Assembly: GCA_041164045.1 (NCBI GenBank)
Contig: JBEAQD010000055.1
Span: 1-5,025 of the forward strand
Length of the DNA: 5,025 nt
Direction: 5' to 3'
Source: CALRBF01 sp041164045
GTDB lineage: Bacteria > Patescibacteriota > Minisyncoccia > SW-4-49-11
Positions 1 to 5,025 of this stretch are shown here, one piece after another (the first letter of the stretch is position 1; every line of letters begins with the position of its first letter). The notes beneath the pieces were generated by a model that was not told the origin of the DNA, did no database searches, and worked only from the letters and a program-made list of their open reading frames with translations. A program made the position numbers and the translations under genes.

Positions 1-18
1 ATCCCTAAATCATGCCAT

Positions 19-67
19 ATTTTCCTCCGCTCCGCAAGCTCTTAGCTTGCTATAGCTCCCGGAAAAT
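19..67. repeat. Nested inverted repeat at left edge
   Basis: Outer 7-bp arms ATTTTCC (19-25) and GGAAAAT (61-67) enclose a perfect inner hairpin, GCAAGCT (34-40), loop CTT, AGCTTGC (44-50). The word GCTCC also occurs directly at 29-33 and 55-59. The stretch is more GC-rich than the nearby genes and carries no credible gene. It lies 12 bp from a second, stronger palindrome (80-101), so the pair looks like a designed end or an interspersed repeat rather than chance. What it belongs to cannot be told from this window; a transposon end of IS200/IS605 type or a dispersed genomic repeat are both possible. Confidence 0.55.
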
Positions 68-79
68 TTTGACATTCAT

Positions 80-105
80 CCCCGCCCTTAAAAGGGCGGG
101 GTTTT
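80..105 (+). terminator. GC-rich hairpin plus T-run, plus-strand terminator-like
   Basis: The arms CCCCGCCCTT (80-89) and AAGGGCGGGG (92-101) are perfect reverse complements around AA. The stable part is an eight-pair GC stem with a six-base TTAAAA loop. It is followed by TTTT (102-105) and a second T-tract at 111-115, the layout of an intrinsic terminator for plus-strand transcription. No plus-strand gene is visible upstream, so the gene it ends would lie left of the window. On the minus strand no T-run follows the stem, so it is a poor terminator for the DUF4336 gene ending at 134, though it could protect that transcript's 3' end. It could instead be a terminal hairpin of an IS200/IS605-like element. 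Confidence 0.6.
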
Positions 106-133
106 CTATCTTTTTAATAAATTAAAAGACATC

Positions 134-859
134 TCACTCAACCCAGGCAAAAATTCTATTTAGCTCGGAGGCTATGTCTTGATCTAATATTTTACCATGC
201 GCCATTATAATTCTATTTGGGTTTAGGGATTTAATTCTGTCTATAGATTTATTTAATAGCTGATGATTACCCCAAAACAATGTTCTCTGGTCTCTAGTTG
301 TGCCTCCATTTGGGTGCAAAGCTCCTCCTAAATAGGCTAAAATTCTAAAAAATGGATTTATTTTATTAGGCTCAAAGTTTTCTATGATATCCGTCACAAT
401 CCAAGATTTGCTAGGGATATGAAAAAAAGTATATTCAGTCATAAATCGATTACCAGACATAGGTAGAATCTCTAAGTCTGGGAAATAATCCCGATCTATA
501 TCTTTTAATTCCCTATCCCATCGTATTGATTGCCCTGATCGCTGACTTCGTTTTTGCACTCCATCACTAGCAAAAGTAATAGCTTCTGGATAGGCTTTTT
601 GAAAATCTTGTATATACCAATAGTGAATTTTATTCGGTGAGATTAGATATTTGACATTGCCTAACTCATCTAAGTCTTGTTTCAAAGCACTGGTCAAATT
701 AATCGGTGAATGTATCCAGAGATCATTATTGGCAAGTTTTATCACCACCATACGTGTCGTAAATGGCATTCCATAAAAATGTATTATAGGACCATCCACA
801 ATCCATAAATTCTCACTGATTGATTTTAAGATATGTATTGGTTGGTATAGGGGTTGCAT
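134..859 (-). CDS. DUF4336 protein, metallo-beta-lactamase-like fold
   Basis: This 241-residue protein matches the DUF4336 family pattern, a divergent relative of the metallo-beta-lactamase fold whose substrate is unknown. Recognisable parts, in order, are LWIVDGP (18-24), a strand MVVIKL (37-42), LWIHSP (47-52), SPNKIHYWY (74-82) with H79, YPEA (90-93), VTDIIENF (155-162) with D157, and IIMAHG (217-222) with H221. The full HxHxDH zinc motif of classical hydrolases is not seen, so metal binding and catalysis are uncertain; H79, D157 and H221 are the likeliest metal-site remnants. It has no signal peptide or membrane span, so it should be cytoplasmic. The start ATG lies 33 nt after the DUF2200 stop with no promoter visible in the gap, so the two are probably co-transcribed. 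No Shine-Dalgarno precedes it. Length fits the family. The family call is strong; the function is open. Confidence 0.82.
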   Translation of the reverse strand: MQPLYQPIHILKSISENLWIVDGPIIHFYGMPFTTRMVVIKLANNDLWIHSPINLTSALKQDLDELGNVKYLISPNKIHYWYIQDFQKAYPEAITFASDGVQKRSQRSGQSIRWDRELKDIDRDYFPDLEILPMSGNRFMTEYTFFHIPSKSWIVTDIIENFEPNKINPFFRILAYLGGALHPNGGTTRDQRTLFWGNHQLLNKSIDRIKSLNPNRIIMAHGKILDQDIASELNRIFAWVE

Positions 860-892
860 ATTTTATGTTGTAGAAATATTTGTTTATTTATC

Positions 893-1255
893 TTAAGACC
901 GTAAGATCTTTTCCATCTTTTTACCTTTTGCCAATTCATCTACTAATTTATCTAAATATCTGACCTTTTTGGTCAATGAGTTGTCAATATCTTCTATTCT
1001 ATACCCGCAGATAACTCCTGTTATAAGATTAGCCTTAGGGTTTAATGTTGCTCGCTCAAAGAAAGTCTCAAATGAAACATCTTCTGCAATCAGACTCTCT
1101 ATTATCTTGTCATCAAAGCCTGTAAGCCAGTGTATGACCTGATTTAAGTCGTCTTTATTTCTACCCTTTTTCAGTATTTTATTTAAATACAATGGATAAA
1201 CTTTACTAAATTTTATTTGTGCCATTCTTGCATTGTGCTCAGGAGTTGTGATCAT
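893..1255 (-). CDS. DUF2200 family protein, function unknown
   Basis: This 120-residue protein is a close match to the DUF2200 family as I know it. Diagnostic blocks are KVYPLY (18-23), GRNKDDLNQVIHWLTGF (31-47), FETFFERATLNP (62-73), LITGVICGYRIEDI (77-90) and RYLDKLVDELAKGKKMEKIL (99-118). The last block is nearly invariant in the family. The protein is small, soluble and charged, with no signal peptide or membrane span, and its biochemical role is not established. The ATG at 1253-1255 gives a full-length protein; an internal Met at residue 11 is a less likely start because family members usually have a few residues before the KVYPLY block. It heads a two-gene unit with the DUF4336 gene downstream. 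A TATAAT box lies 32 nt upstream, with no Shine-Dalgarno between. Confidence 0.9.
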   Translation of the reverse strand: MITTPEHNARMAQIKFSKVYPLYLNKILKKGRNKDDLNQVIHWLTGFDDKIIESLIAEDVSFETFFERATLNPKANLITGVICGYRIEDIDNSLTKKVRYLDKLVDELAKGKKMEKILRS

Positions 1256-1287
1256 ATAATTTTTCTATTAAGTTCTATTTTGAGAGG

Positions 1288-1293
1288 ATTATA
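1288..1293 (-). promoter_or_regulatory. Candidate -10 box for the DUF2200-DUF4336 unit
   Basis: On the minus strand the sequence reads TATAAT, a perfect -10 box, 32 nt upstream of the DUF2200 ATG. This implies a transcription start near 1281 and a leader of about 25 nt. No good -35 hexamer is found at 16-19 nt spacing; the nearest TTGAGA (1316-1321) is 22 nt away. In AT-rich DNA one hexamer can arise by chance, so the call rests mainly on position. Confidence 0.4.
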
Positions 1294-1478
1294 TAAGTAA
1301 TCTTAACATATAAATTCTCAATATAAAATAAGGATAACACGCGCTAACTCCCATGTCTACCATGTTTCTCATCTTATTCACATTATACCCACCCCCCTAC
1401 CGCACCAATACCAAAATGTCGATAGCAGTAATACTGAGGGTGGTGATGATGGCGATGGCGAATAGTATAATATTTTAA

Positions 1479-1590
1479 GTGGTATCCACCCTCCCCCTTC
1501 GGGTACTCCCTCCAAAGGGAGACATAGCTCAAGTTGCGAAATAACATCCACCCCTCAATTTATATACCGTAGGTGGAGAGTGGATTTTTG
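1479..1590. repeat. Hairpin cluster with repeated ATCCACC words, possible interspersed repeat
   Basis: The word ATCCACC occurs at 1484-1490 and 1546-1552, each followed by a C-rich run, and its inverse GTGGAT occurs at 1580-1585. Small stems are GTGG-TAT-CCAC (1479-1489), CCC-TTC-GGG (1495-1503) and CTCCCT-CCAA-AGGGAG (1506-1521). The arm at 1546-1552 can pair either with GGTGGA (1572-1577) or with GTGGAT (1580-1585); the latter runs into TTTTT (1585-1589), a weak plus-strand terminator shape. The C-rich and TTCGGG/AAAGGGAG wording resembles dispersed intergenic repeats seen in many bacteria. That resemblance is from memory and only one copy is in the window. It may also act as the 3' end of the hydrolase transcript. 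Confidence 0.4.
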
Positions 1591-1598
1591 GAATAATT

Positions 1599-2210
1599 TC
1601 ATAATATATCTTCTATGATTTGCTTGAATTTATGATCTTTCCAGATATTTTGATGTGGGTTGGGGAGTTTGTACAATGGGTAGAATTGGGAATATTGTGG
1701 CTCGGGTGGATATAATCCGATGGGGATATATCTATTCAGTAGCATTGAGGTTATAAGTGCGGGGTCCCAATAACACCAAAAGTTGGTAAATTGGATTTGG
1801 GCTGGGATTGGATTTACTTGTAATTCTGTTTTGCTAATATCTGCTTGGACAAAGATGATTTGTTTTACTGATTTTGGCAGTGTATATGTAGCTAAATATT
1901 TGACTAATAGTCTAGCTCCTGAGGAATGGGCGATGATGATTTTGGGCTTTTGGGCTGTTAGTTCTTGATTTAATCTCTGATGTTCTTTTGTGTCTTCAGC
2001 TTTATGTCTTTCTCTATAATACAGTTGTATTTGGGCTATTAGATTATAGGGGGTGAGGAAATTTCTCTGGACTGTTTCTGCCCAAATATATGGATAGGCT
2101 TGATTTTCGGTAATTTCATTGTCAAAGATATAGAATCCCCCGTTCTCGGGTATATTTGGCTCTTGTATGTCTAAGGCTTTGCCATAGCCGTGAATGAGGA
2201 AATATTGCAT
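1599..2210 (-). CDS. Small alpha/beta hydrolase, last gene of the MscS operon
   Basis: This 203-residue protein has the order of motifs expected of a small alpha/beta hydrolase, near the size of RBBP9/YdeN-type enzymes. An N-terminal strand leads to HGYG (7-10), typical of the oxyanion region. IIIAHSSGAR (91-100) is a nucleophile elbow with S96 in an AHSSG variant of GxSxG. D149 in YWDPA and H193 in KDHKF are well placed as the acid and base of the triad. These assignments are inferred from spacing, not from alignment. There is no signal peptide or membrane span, so it should act in the cytoplasm; the substrate is unknown. The start codon lies 5 nt after the MscS-like stop, implying co-transcription and perhaps translational coupling. 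A faint GAG about 10 nt upstream is the only Shine-Dalgarno-like hint. Confidence 0.72.
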   Translation of the reverse strand: MQYFLIHGYGKALDIQEPNIPENGGFYIFDNEITENQAYPYIWAETVQRNFLTPYNLIAQIQLYYRERHKAEDTKEHQRLNQELTAQKPKIIIAHSSGARLLVKYLATYTLPKSVKQIIFVQADISKTELQVNPIPAQIQFTNFWCYWDPALITSMLLNRYIPIGLYPPEPQYSQFYPLYKLPNPHQNIWKDHKFKQIIEDIL

Positions 2211-2215
2211 AAGAT

Positions 2216-3613
2216 CTATTCTCTATCTGGTTTTGTATTTCCCATATCTACTGTGATTGTATTGAAGGCAAGGTCTATATTATGTTTTGAGAACTCAGTT
2301 AAAACTTTTTCTGAGAGAGTTTCTAACATTGGGCGATAATTACCCACACTAGTGCTAAACCATATGGATAGTCTGACTCCTTGATCAGCGATGCTAAGAT
2401 AGATTTGTGGTGTGTGTTGTTGGGTGATTTTATGTTCTTTGATATATTCTGGAGTGTAGACTTGGTCGATGATTTTTTGTAGTATTTGTTTAGCTTTTTT
2501 CCAATCTGATTGAAAGGTGATGATTAAATCTAAGCTTTGCCAAACTACTCTATTGTCTTGTGTGGCATTGATGACGGGTTGTTTTAAAAACATATTATTA
2601 GGGATAGATATAATTCTTCCTGTAACTCTTTCTTTGTCTATTTTCTCCCCTTCTAGAGTTCCCTCTCTCTCAAAGAGTAAAGTTCTAAAAGCTTCAATTT
2701 TTTTGACTCGTCCTGAATATTGATTACTTCCACTAAATCCAGCAATTTGGATGATATCCCCTTCTTTGAATTTGTTGCGAGCTCGAATGAATATCCAGGC
2801 AAAAAAACTAGAGATGAAATCTTGTAAAGCCACTACTAAGGCGGCTGAGAATAGGGATAGTATTGTAAAGAGATTGCTAAATTGTCCTATGAAGAGATAA
2901 GTTAGCACCAGTCCAATTCCTATGATATAGACAATATTGATGGCTACTGAGAGTAAATCTTTGATAGCGGGTGGGGAATATTTTTGGTTTAATCTTTTGA
3001 TTATAAGGTATATAATAAATGATATTATAAATCCTATAATATACGGTAAATACTGTCTTATATTAACAAGAAGAGTATTGAAAAATTCATTTTTTTGAGC
3101 TTCTATTTGTTGATTAACTTCTTGGATTTGGGTATCGATTTTAGTTATAGCTTCTCGATTGGCTTCTAATTGTCCTCTTTTTTCGGTTAATTGCTTTTGA
3201 ATCTCTACTAATTCTAGCTTGACTTGGTCTAATTCTTTTTTGAGATTATCTTCGGTGGATTTTCTTTGGTTTATAATTTCTTGGTCTCGACTTTTGGGAT
3301 CAACTTGAGCTAGGTTTTGAATGCTTTCATTGAGGCTGGTGGTTTTGGTCTGTAATTCTTGCTCTTGTCTTTCTAGGTCTTGAATTTCTATATTGAGTTT
3401 ATCTATATCTCGGAGTAACTGATTTTGTTTTTGTTGTAATTCGGCTTTGATCTCTTGCTTATTTTTGATAGCCTCGCCTTGAGAATTTACCGAACTGTTA
3501 CTAGGAAGCATTCTTGAGATTGGGTTAGCAAGACTAATCGATGGTAGTATTAAAACTACTAGCATTACTAGTAATAGAGCTAGCTTTTGAATATTTAGTA
3601 TTTTGTAATTCAT
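2216..3613 (-). CDS. MscS-like mechanosensitive channel with N-terminal coiled coil
   Basis: This 465-residue protein begins with a signal peptide (1-29): charged start, hydrophobic core 11-23, and probable cleavage after SLA29. Residues 45-180 are a long Gln/Glu/Lys-rich heptad coiled coil. Membrane segments follow at about 189-206, 223-242 and 248-276; the last has the pore-helix look (SAALVVALQDFISSFFAW, 256-273). The MscS beta domain follows: FKEGDIIQI (282-290), GRVKKIEAFRT (301-311), IPNNMF (337-342) and INATQ, then a cytoplasmic C-terminal domain. A charged insert of about 16 residues precedes TGRIISIPN, as in some MscS subfamilies. Cleavage plus three spans places the coiled coil outside and the C-terminus inside, matching MscS topology. 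The family opens under membrane tension to release osmolytes. The gene sits 13 nt after the rhodanese stop. Confidence 0.88.
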   Translation of the reverse strand: MNYKILNIQKLALLLVMLVVLILPSISLANPISRMLPSNSSVNSQGEAIKNKQEIKAELQQKQNQLLRDIDKLNIEIQDLERQEQELQTKTTSLNESIQNLAQVDPKSRDQEIINQRKSTEDNLKKELDQVKLELVEIQKQLTEKRGQLEANREAITKIDTQIQEVNQQIEAQKNEFFNTLLVNIRQYLPYIIGFIISFIIYLIIKRLNQKYSPPAIKDLLSVAINIVYIIGIGLVLTYLFIGQFSNLFTILSLFSAALVVALQDFISSFFAWIFIRARNKFKEGDIIQIAGFSGSNQYSGRVKKIEAFRTLLFEREGTLEGEKIDKERVTGRIISIPNNMFLKQPVINATQDNRVVWQSLDLIITFQSDWKKAKQILQKIIDQVYTPEYIKEHKITQQHTPQIYLSIADQGVRLSIWFSTSVGNYRPMLETLSEKVLTEFSKHNIDLAFNTITVDMGNTKPDRE

Positions 3614-3626
3614 TTGATTTGATTGA

Positions 3627-3944
3627 TTAAATTAACTCTAGTCCTGCTTTATTCCAATGTATAATCCCAACTTGACTATTGATTACCTTTAGTCCCTTTT
3701 GATTCATAATCATAGAGGCTAACTGAGACCTTCCTCCACTACGACAATAGACTATATATGTCTTAGAATTGTCTAGATTGTCTATATCTTGCATAATAGT
3801 TGGGCTACTAATGTCAAAATTGACAGCTCCAGCTATATGCCCTTGCCGATATTCTACTTCTGTCCTAACATCTAACAGGACTTCGTCTGATTTAAGATTA
3901 TTGACTCTTTGTTGTAATTCTTCGGTAGTTTGGATTGATTGCAT
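3627..3944 (-). CDS. Single-domain rhodanese (sulfurtransferase-like)
   Basis: This 105-residue protein is one complete rhodanese domain. The leading motif LLDVRTEVEYRQGHIAGAVN (23-42) is the conserved DVR..EY..GHI.GA.N signature. The active-site loop YCRSGGRS (66-73) keeps the catalytic Cys67 and the phosphate-like anion cradle. The intact Cys argues for real persulfide or thiol chemistry. Length equals GlpE/PspE-type proteins, and without a signal peptide it should be cytoplasmic. It is the first gene of an operon with an MscS-like channel and an alpha/beta hydrolase. Its own promoter (3965-3993) lies just upstream, overlapped by a 12-bp inverted repeat, so its expression is probably controlled. 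The physiological sulfur donor and acceptor are unknown. The leader is only about 14 nt and has no Shine-Dalgarno. Confidence 0.93.
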   Translation of the reverse strand: MQSIQTTEELQQRVNNLKSDEVLLDVRTEVEYRQGHIAGAVNFDISSPTIMQDIDNLDNSKTYIVYCRSGGRSQLASMIMNQKGLKVINSQVGIIHWNKAGLELI

Positions 3945-3953
3945 AATTTAGAT

Positions 3954-3983
3954 TAACTATTTATAGTATATTATAAATAGTTA
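3954..3983. repeat. Perfect 12-bp inverted repeat, candidate operator
   Basis: The arms TAACTATTTATA (3954-3965) and TATAAATAGTTA (3972-3983) are exact reverse complements separated by six bases. The palindrome covers the -10 box, most of the spacer and the predicted start of the rhodanese promoter, the position expected of a repressor operator. It could also form an AT-only hairpin at the end of the mgtE transcript, but no T-run follows it on the minus strand, so a terminator role is less likely. No regulator gene is in the window. Confidence 0.6.
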
Positions 3984-3993
3984 TTTGTTTCAA
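3965..3993 (-). promoter_or_regulatory. Sigma70-type promoter of the rhodanese-MscS-hydrolase operon
   Basis: On the minus strand TTGAAA (3988-3993) is a -35 box and TATACT (3965-3970) a -10 box, with the optimal 17-bp spacer. The predicted start is near 3958, leaving a leader of about 14 nt before the rhodanese ATG. An overlapping TATAAT (3970-3975) is only 12 nt from the same -35 box and is less likely. The promoter lies in the 56-bp gap after mgtE, so the operon can be transcribed independently of it. Confidence 0.65.
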
Positions 3994-4000
3994 ATAAAAC

Positions 4001-4978
4001 TTACACCAAAACTGATATTACCAAAAAATAAATTAATAAACTCAATATGTCTCTGATAACAGTGGCAAATGGTCCACTAGCTATAGCAGGGTCTATTTTG
4101 AGTTTAGAGAGAATTAGCGGGAGTAATACTGCTATTACACTTGCCATTATAATAGTAAAAAATATAGATACTCCCAGAATTAAGCCTAGATTTAGTGCTT
4201 GTAAAACAATTGCTCCCAGAAGAGCACTAAAAACTCCTAATACAATTGCTAATAAAAACACAATATTTATCTCTCTTGTAATATATTTACTTAGATTTAA
4301 TCTATTTTGTAGGCTTATTGACCTTATAAATATAGTCTGGGTTTGACTGCCTACAGCATCTGCCATATAGACTATGGTTGGAATAAAGGCCGCTAATAAA
4401 ATCTGAGCTTCTAGATAACTTTCAAATTGCCTTACTGTATAGGCTGCCAATAATCCTCCTGCCAAGCCTCCCAAAAGCCATGGGACTCTCTTATTAAAAT
4501 GTGTGATTGCATTAGCTTTAAGTATATTAATTGCTGGGTTATCTATGTTTCTTATACCGACAGATTTGAGAGTGTCTTCGATACTCTCATTATGCAATAC
4601 ATTGAGAATAGTATCTGAGGTGACCACTCCTTGAAAAACTCCATTGGGATCAATTACTGGGATAGATCTAATATTATGTTGTATAGCTAATAAAGCTACT
4701 CTTTCCTGATCTGTATGTAATTTGGCTGTTACTAATTCTCGTGTCATTACTTGGGAGGCTTTTTTATCTTGTTCCAAACAGTATAATTCTTTGATAGATA
4801 TTACTCCTCGGAGTATGTTTTTTTTATTAACTACATAGATGTACCCAATACTCTCATAATTTTTGACTTGAGTTTTGAGTTGTTTATGAATATCTTTAAT
4901 AGTATCATTGAGTCCAACTGTTGGAATATTAGTAGCCATAATTCGGCCAGCTGTTTCTGCGATTTTATGATTGCTCAT
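4001..4978 (-). CDS. mgtE: Short MgtE-type magnesium transporter lacking the N domain
   Basis: This 325-residue protein has two CBS domains (about 11-70 and 74-130), a linker helix, and an MgtE membrane domain with five hydrophobic segments (about 166-182, 190-206, 236-260, 262-288, 303-325). Diagnostic parts are RVPWLLGGL (164-172), FIPTIVYM (198-205), GSQTQTIFIRS (210-220) and KIDPAIASGPFATVIRD (294-310). D310 matches the pore aspartate needed for Mg2+ in characterised MgtE. Family members such as the Thermus protein are about 450 residues and carry an N-terminal helical Mg2+-sensing domain, which is absent here. An in-frame TAA at 4988-4990, four codons before the ATG, excludes an upstream extension. 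The usual GGN before VGxQ reads ADA (206-208), so selectivity may differ. It probably works as a dimer in the inner membrane, gated by CBS domains. It has its own promoter at the right edge. Confidence 0.87.
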   Translation of the reverse strand: MSNHKIAETAGRIMATNIPTVGLNDTIKDIHKQLKTQVKNYESIGYIYVVNKKNILRGVISIKELYCLEQDKKASQVMTRELVTAKLHTDQERVALLAIQHNIRSIPVIDPNGVFQGVVTSDTILNVLHNESIEDTLKSVGIRNIDNPAINILKANAITHFNKRVPWLLGGLAGGLLAAYTVRQFESYLEAQILLAAFIPTIVYMADAVGSQTQTIFIRSISLQNRLNLSKYITREINIVFLLAIVLGVFSALLGAIVLQALNLGLILGVSIFFTIIMASVIAVLLPLILSKLKIDPAIASGPFATVIRDILSLLIYFLVISVLV

Positions 4979-5006
4979 AGTTTGTATTTATTATGGAATT
5001 GTACTT

Positions 5007-5015
5007 ATTATAACA
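5007..5015 (-). promoter_or_regulatory. Extended -10 promoter of mgtE
   Basis: The minus strand reads TGTTATAAT, an extended -10 element (TGn plus a perfect TATAAT), 28 nt upstream of the mgtE ATG. The predicted start is near 5000, with a leader of about 22 nt and no Shine-Dalgarno. A -35 box would fall beyond the window. Extended -10 promoters can work with a weak -35. The short leader leaves no room for a magnesium riboswitch, so any Mg2+ control probably acts on the protein. Confidence 0.55.
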
Positions 5016-5025
5016 TAATCGTAGA

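Larger units (their letters stand above)
1256..1598. other. 343-bp intergenic region without a credible gene
   Basis: The right-hand unit ends at 1599 and the DUF2200 gene starts at 1255. The part near DUF2200 (1256-1335) is very AT-rich and holds its likely promoter. From about 1335 to 1590 the base composition shifts: C-rich tracts (CCCACCCCCC at 1388-1397), a GGTGATGATGGCGATGGCG stretch (1442-1460), and a hairpin- and repeat-bearing block (1479-1590). Short frames are open on both strands here, but none has a start, coding look and family match together. The mixture suggests a repeat insertion or decayed foreign sequence rather than a normal spacer. Confidence 0.6.

Noticed and set aside
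12..125. Plus-strand 37-codon ORF running through both left-edge palindromes
   Set aside because: It exists only because the inverted repeats are free of stops in that frame. It has no ribosome-binding site, promoter or family likeness, and a terminator-like hairpin lies inside it.
1307..1465. Plus-strand open frame ending in an acidic tail (EGGDDGDGE then stop)
   Set aside because: The tail looks protein-like, but the frame has no ATG, GTG or TTG start after the preceding stop at 1304. At most it is a decayed gene fragment, which I cannot support.
1353..1478. Plus-strand 41-codon ORF in the intergenic region
   Set aside because: It has an ATG but no upstream signals and an unconvincing composition (Pro and Met runs), and it lies in a stretch open in several frames at once.
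1378..1551. Minus-strand 57-codon GTG-start ORF across the repeat block
   Set aside because: Its low-complexity Pro/Gly/Ser wording follows the repeats and C-tracts. It matches no family I recognise and probably arises from a non-coding repeat.
1546..1590. Transcription attenuator from the two alternative pairings
   Set aside because: The T-run is on the plus strand, where no gene follows. Stems are only 6 bp, so a regulatory switch is not supported.
1783..1968. Plus-strand ORF inside the hydrolase gene
   Set aside because: Antisense shadow of a well-supported gene, with no motifs of its own. The same applies to plus-strand frames at 2517-2723, 3769-3951 and 4047-4346.
3970..3975. TATAAT as the -10 box of the rhodanese promoter
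   Set aside because: It is the better hexamer, but it lies only 12 nt from TTGAAA. TATACT five bases on has the optimal 17-bp spacing.
3954..3983. The inverted repeat as an intrinsic terminator for mgtE
   Set aside because: The stem is all A/T except one pair per arm and no T-run follows on the minus strand. Its overlap with a good promoter fits an operator better.
134..4978. Alternative genetic code with TGA read as an amino acid
   Set aside because: Two genes end in TGA (134-136 and 1599-1601) at the expected ends of their families, and no gene needs TGA readthrough to be complete.

Overview
The window is AT-rich bacterial DNA with six protein genes, all on the minus strand and all starting with ATG. 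None has a convincing Shine-Dalgarno sequence. The standard bacterial code fits, because genes ending in TAA, TAG and TGA all stop where their families end. Together with compact spacing, an unusually short MgtE and divergent family members, this hints at a small-genome lineage such as Patescibacteria (CPR). No lineage marker is present, so that placement is a weak inference. No tRNA, rRNA, CRISPR array or complete transposase gene is visible.

Transcription runs from the right edge to the left. A short MgtE-type Mg2+ transporter (4001-4978) has its own extended -10 promoter at the right edge. Next comes a 56-bp gap with a good sigma70-type promoter (TTGAAA, 17 bp, TATACT) overlaid by a perfect 12-bp inverted repeat. 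That promoter appears to drive a three-gene operon: a single-domain rhodanese (3627-3944), an MscS-like channel with a signal peptide and a long extracytoplasmic coiled coil (2216-3613), and a small alpha/beta hydrolase (1599-2210). The gaps in the operon are 13 and 5 nt. A 343-bp gene-free stretch (1256-1598) follows, less AT-rich than its surroundings and holding short hairpins and repeated ATCCACC words that look like an interspersed repeat. A second small unit then encodes a DUF2200 protein (893-1255) and a DUF4336 metallo-beta-lactamase-like protein (134-859). The left edge (19-105) carries two palindromic structures, one of them a strong GC hairpin with a T-run. They may be a plus-strand terminator or the end of a mobile element lying outside the window.

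Functionally, the right half concerns membrane ion homeostasis and envelope stress: Mg2+ uptake and mechanosensitive release, with a sulfur-transfer or redox protein and a hydrolase. The left half holds two conserved proteins of unknown function. I see no clearly new biological system. The best leads are the palindrome-overlaid promoter of the rhodanese-MscS-hydrolase operon, the N-domain-less MgtE with an altered core motif, and the possible repeat elements at 19-105 and 1335-1590.
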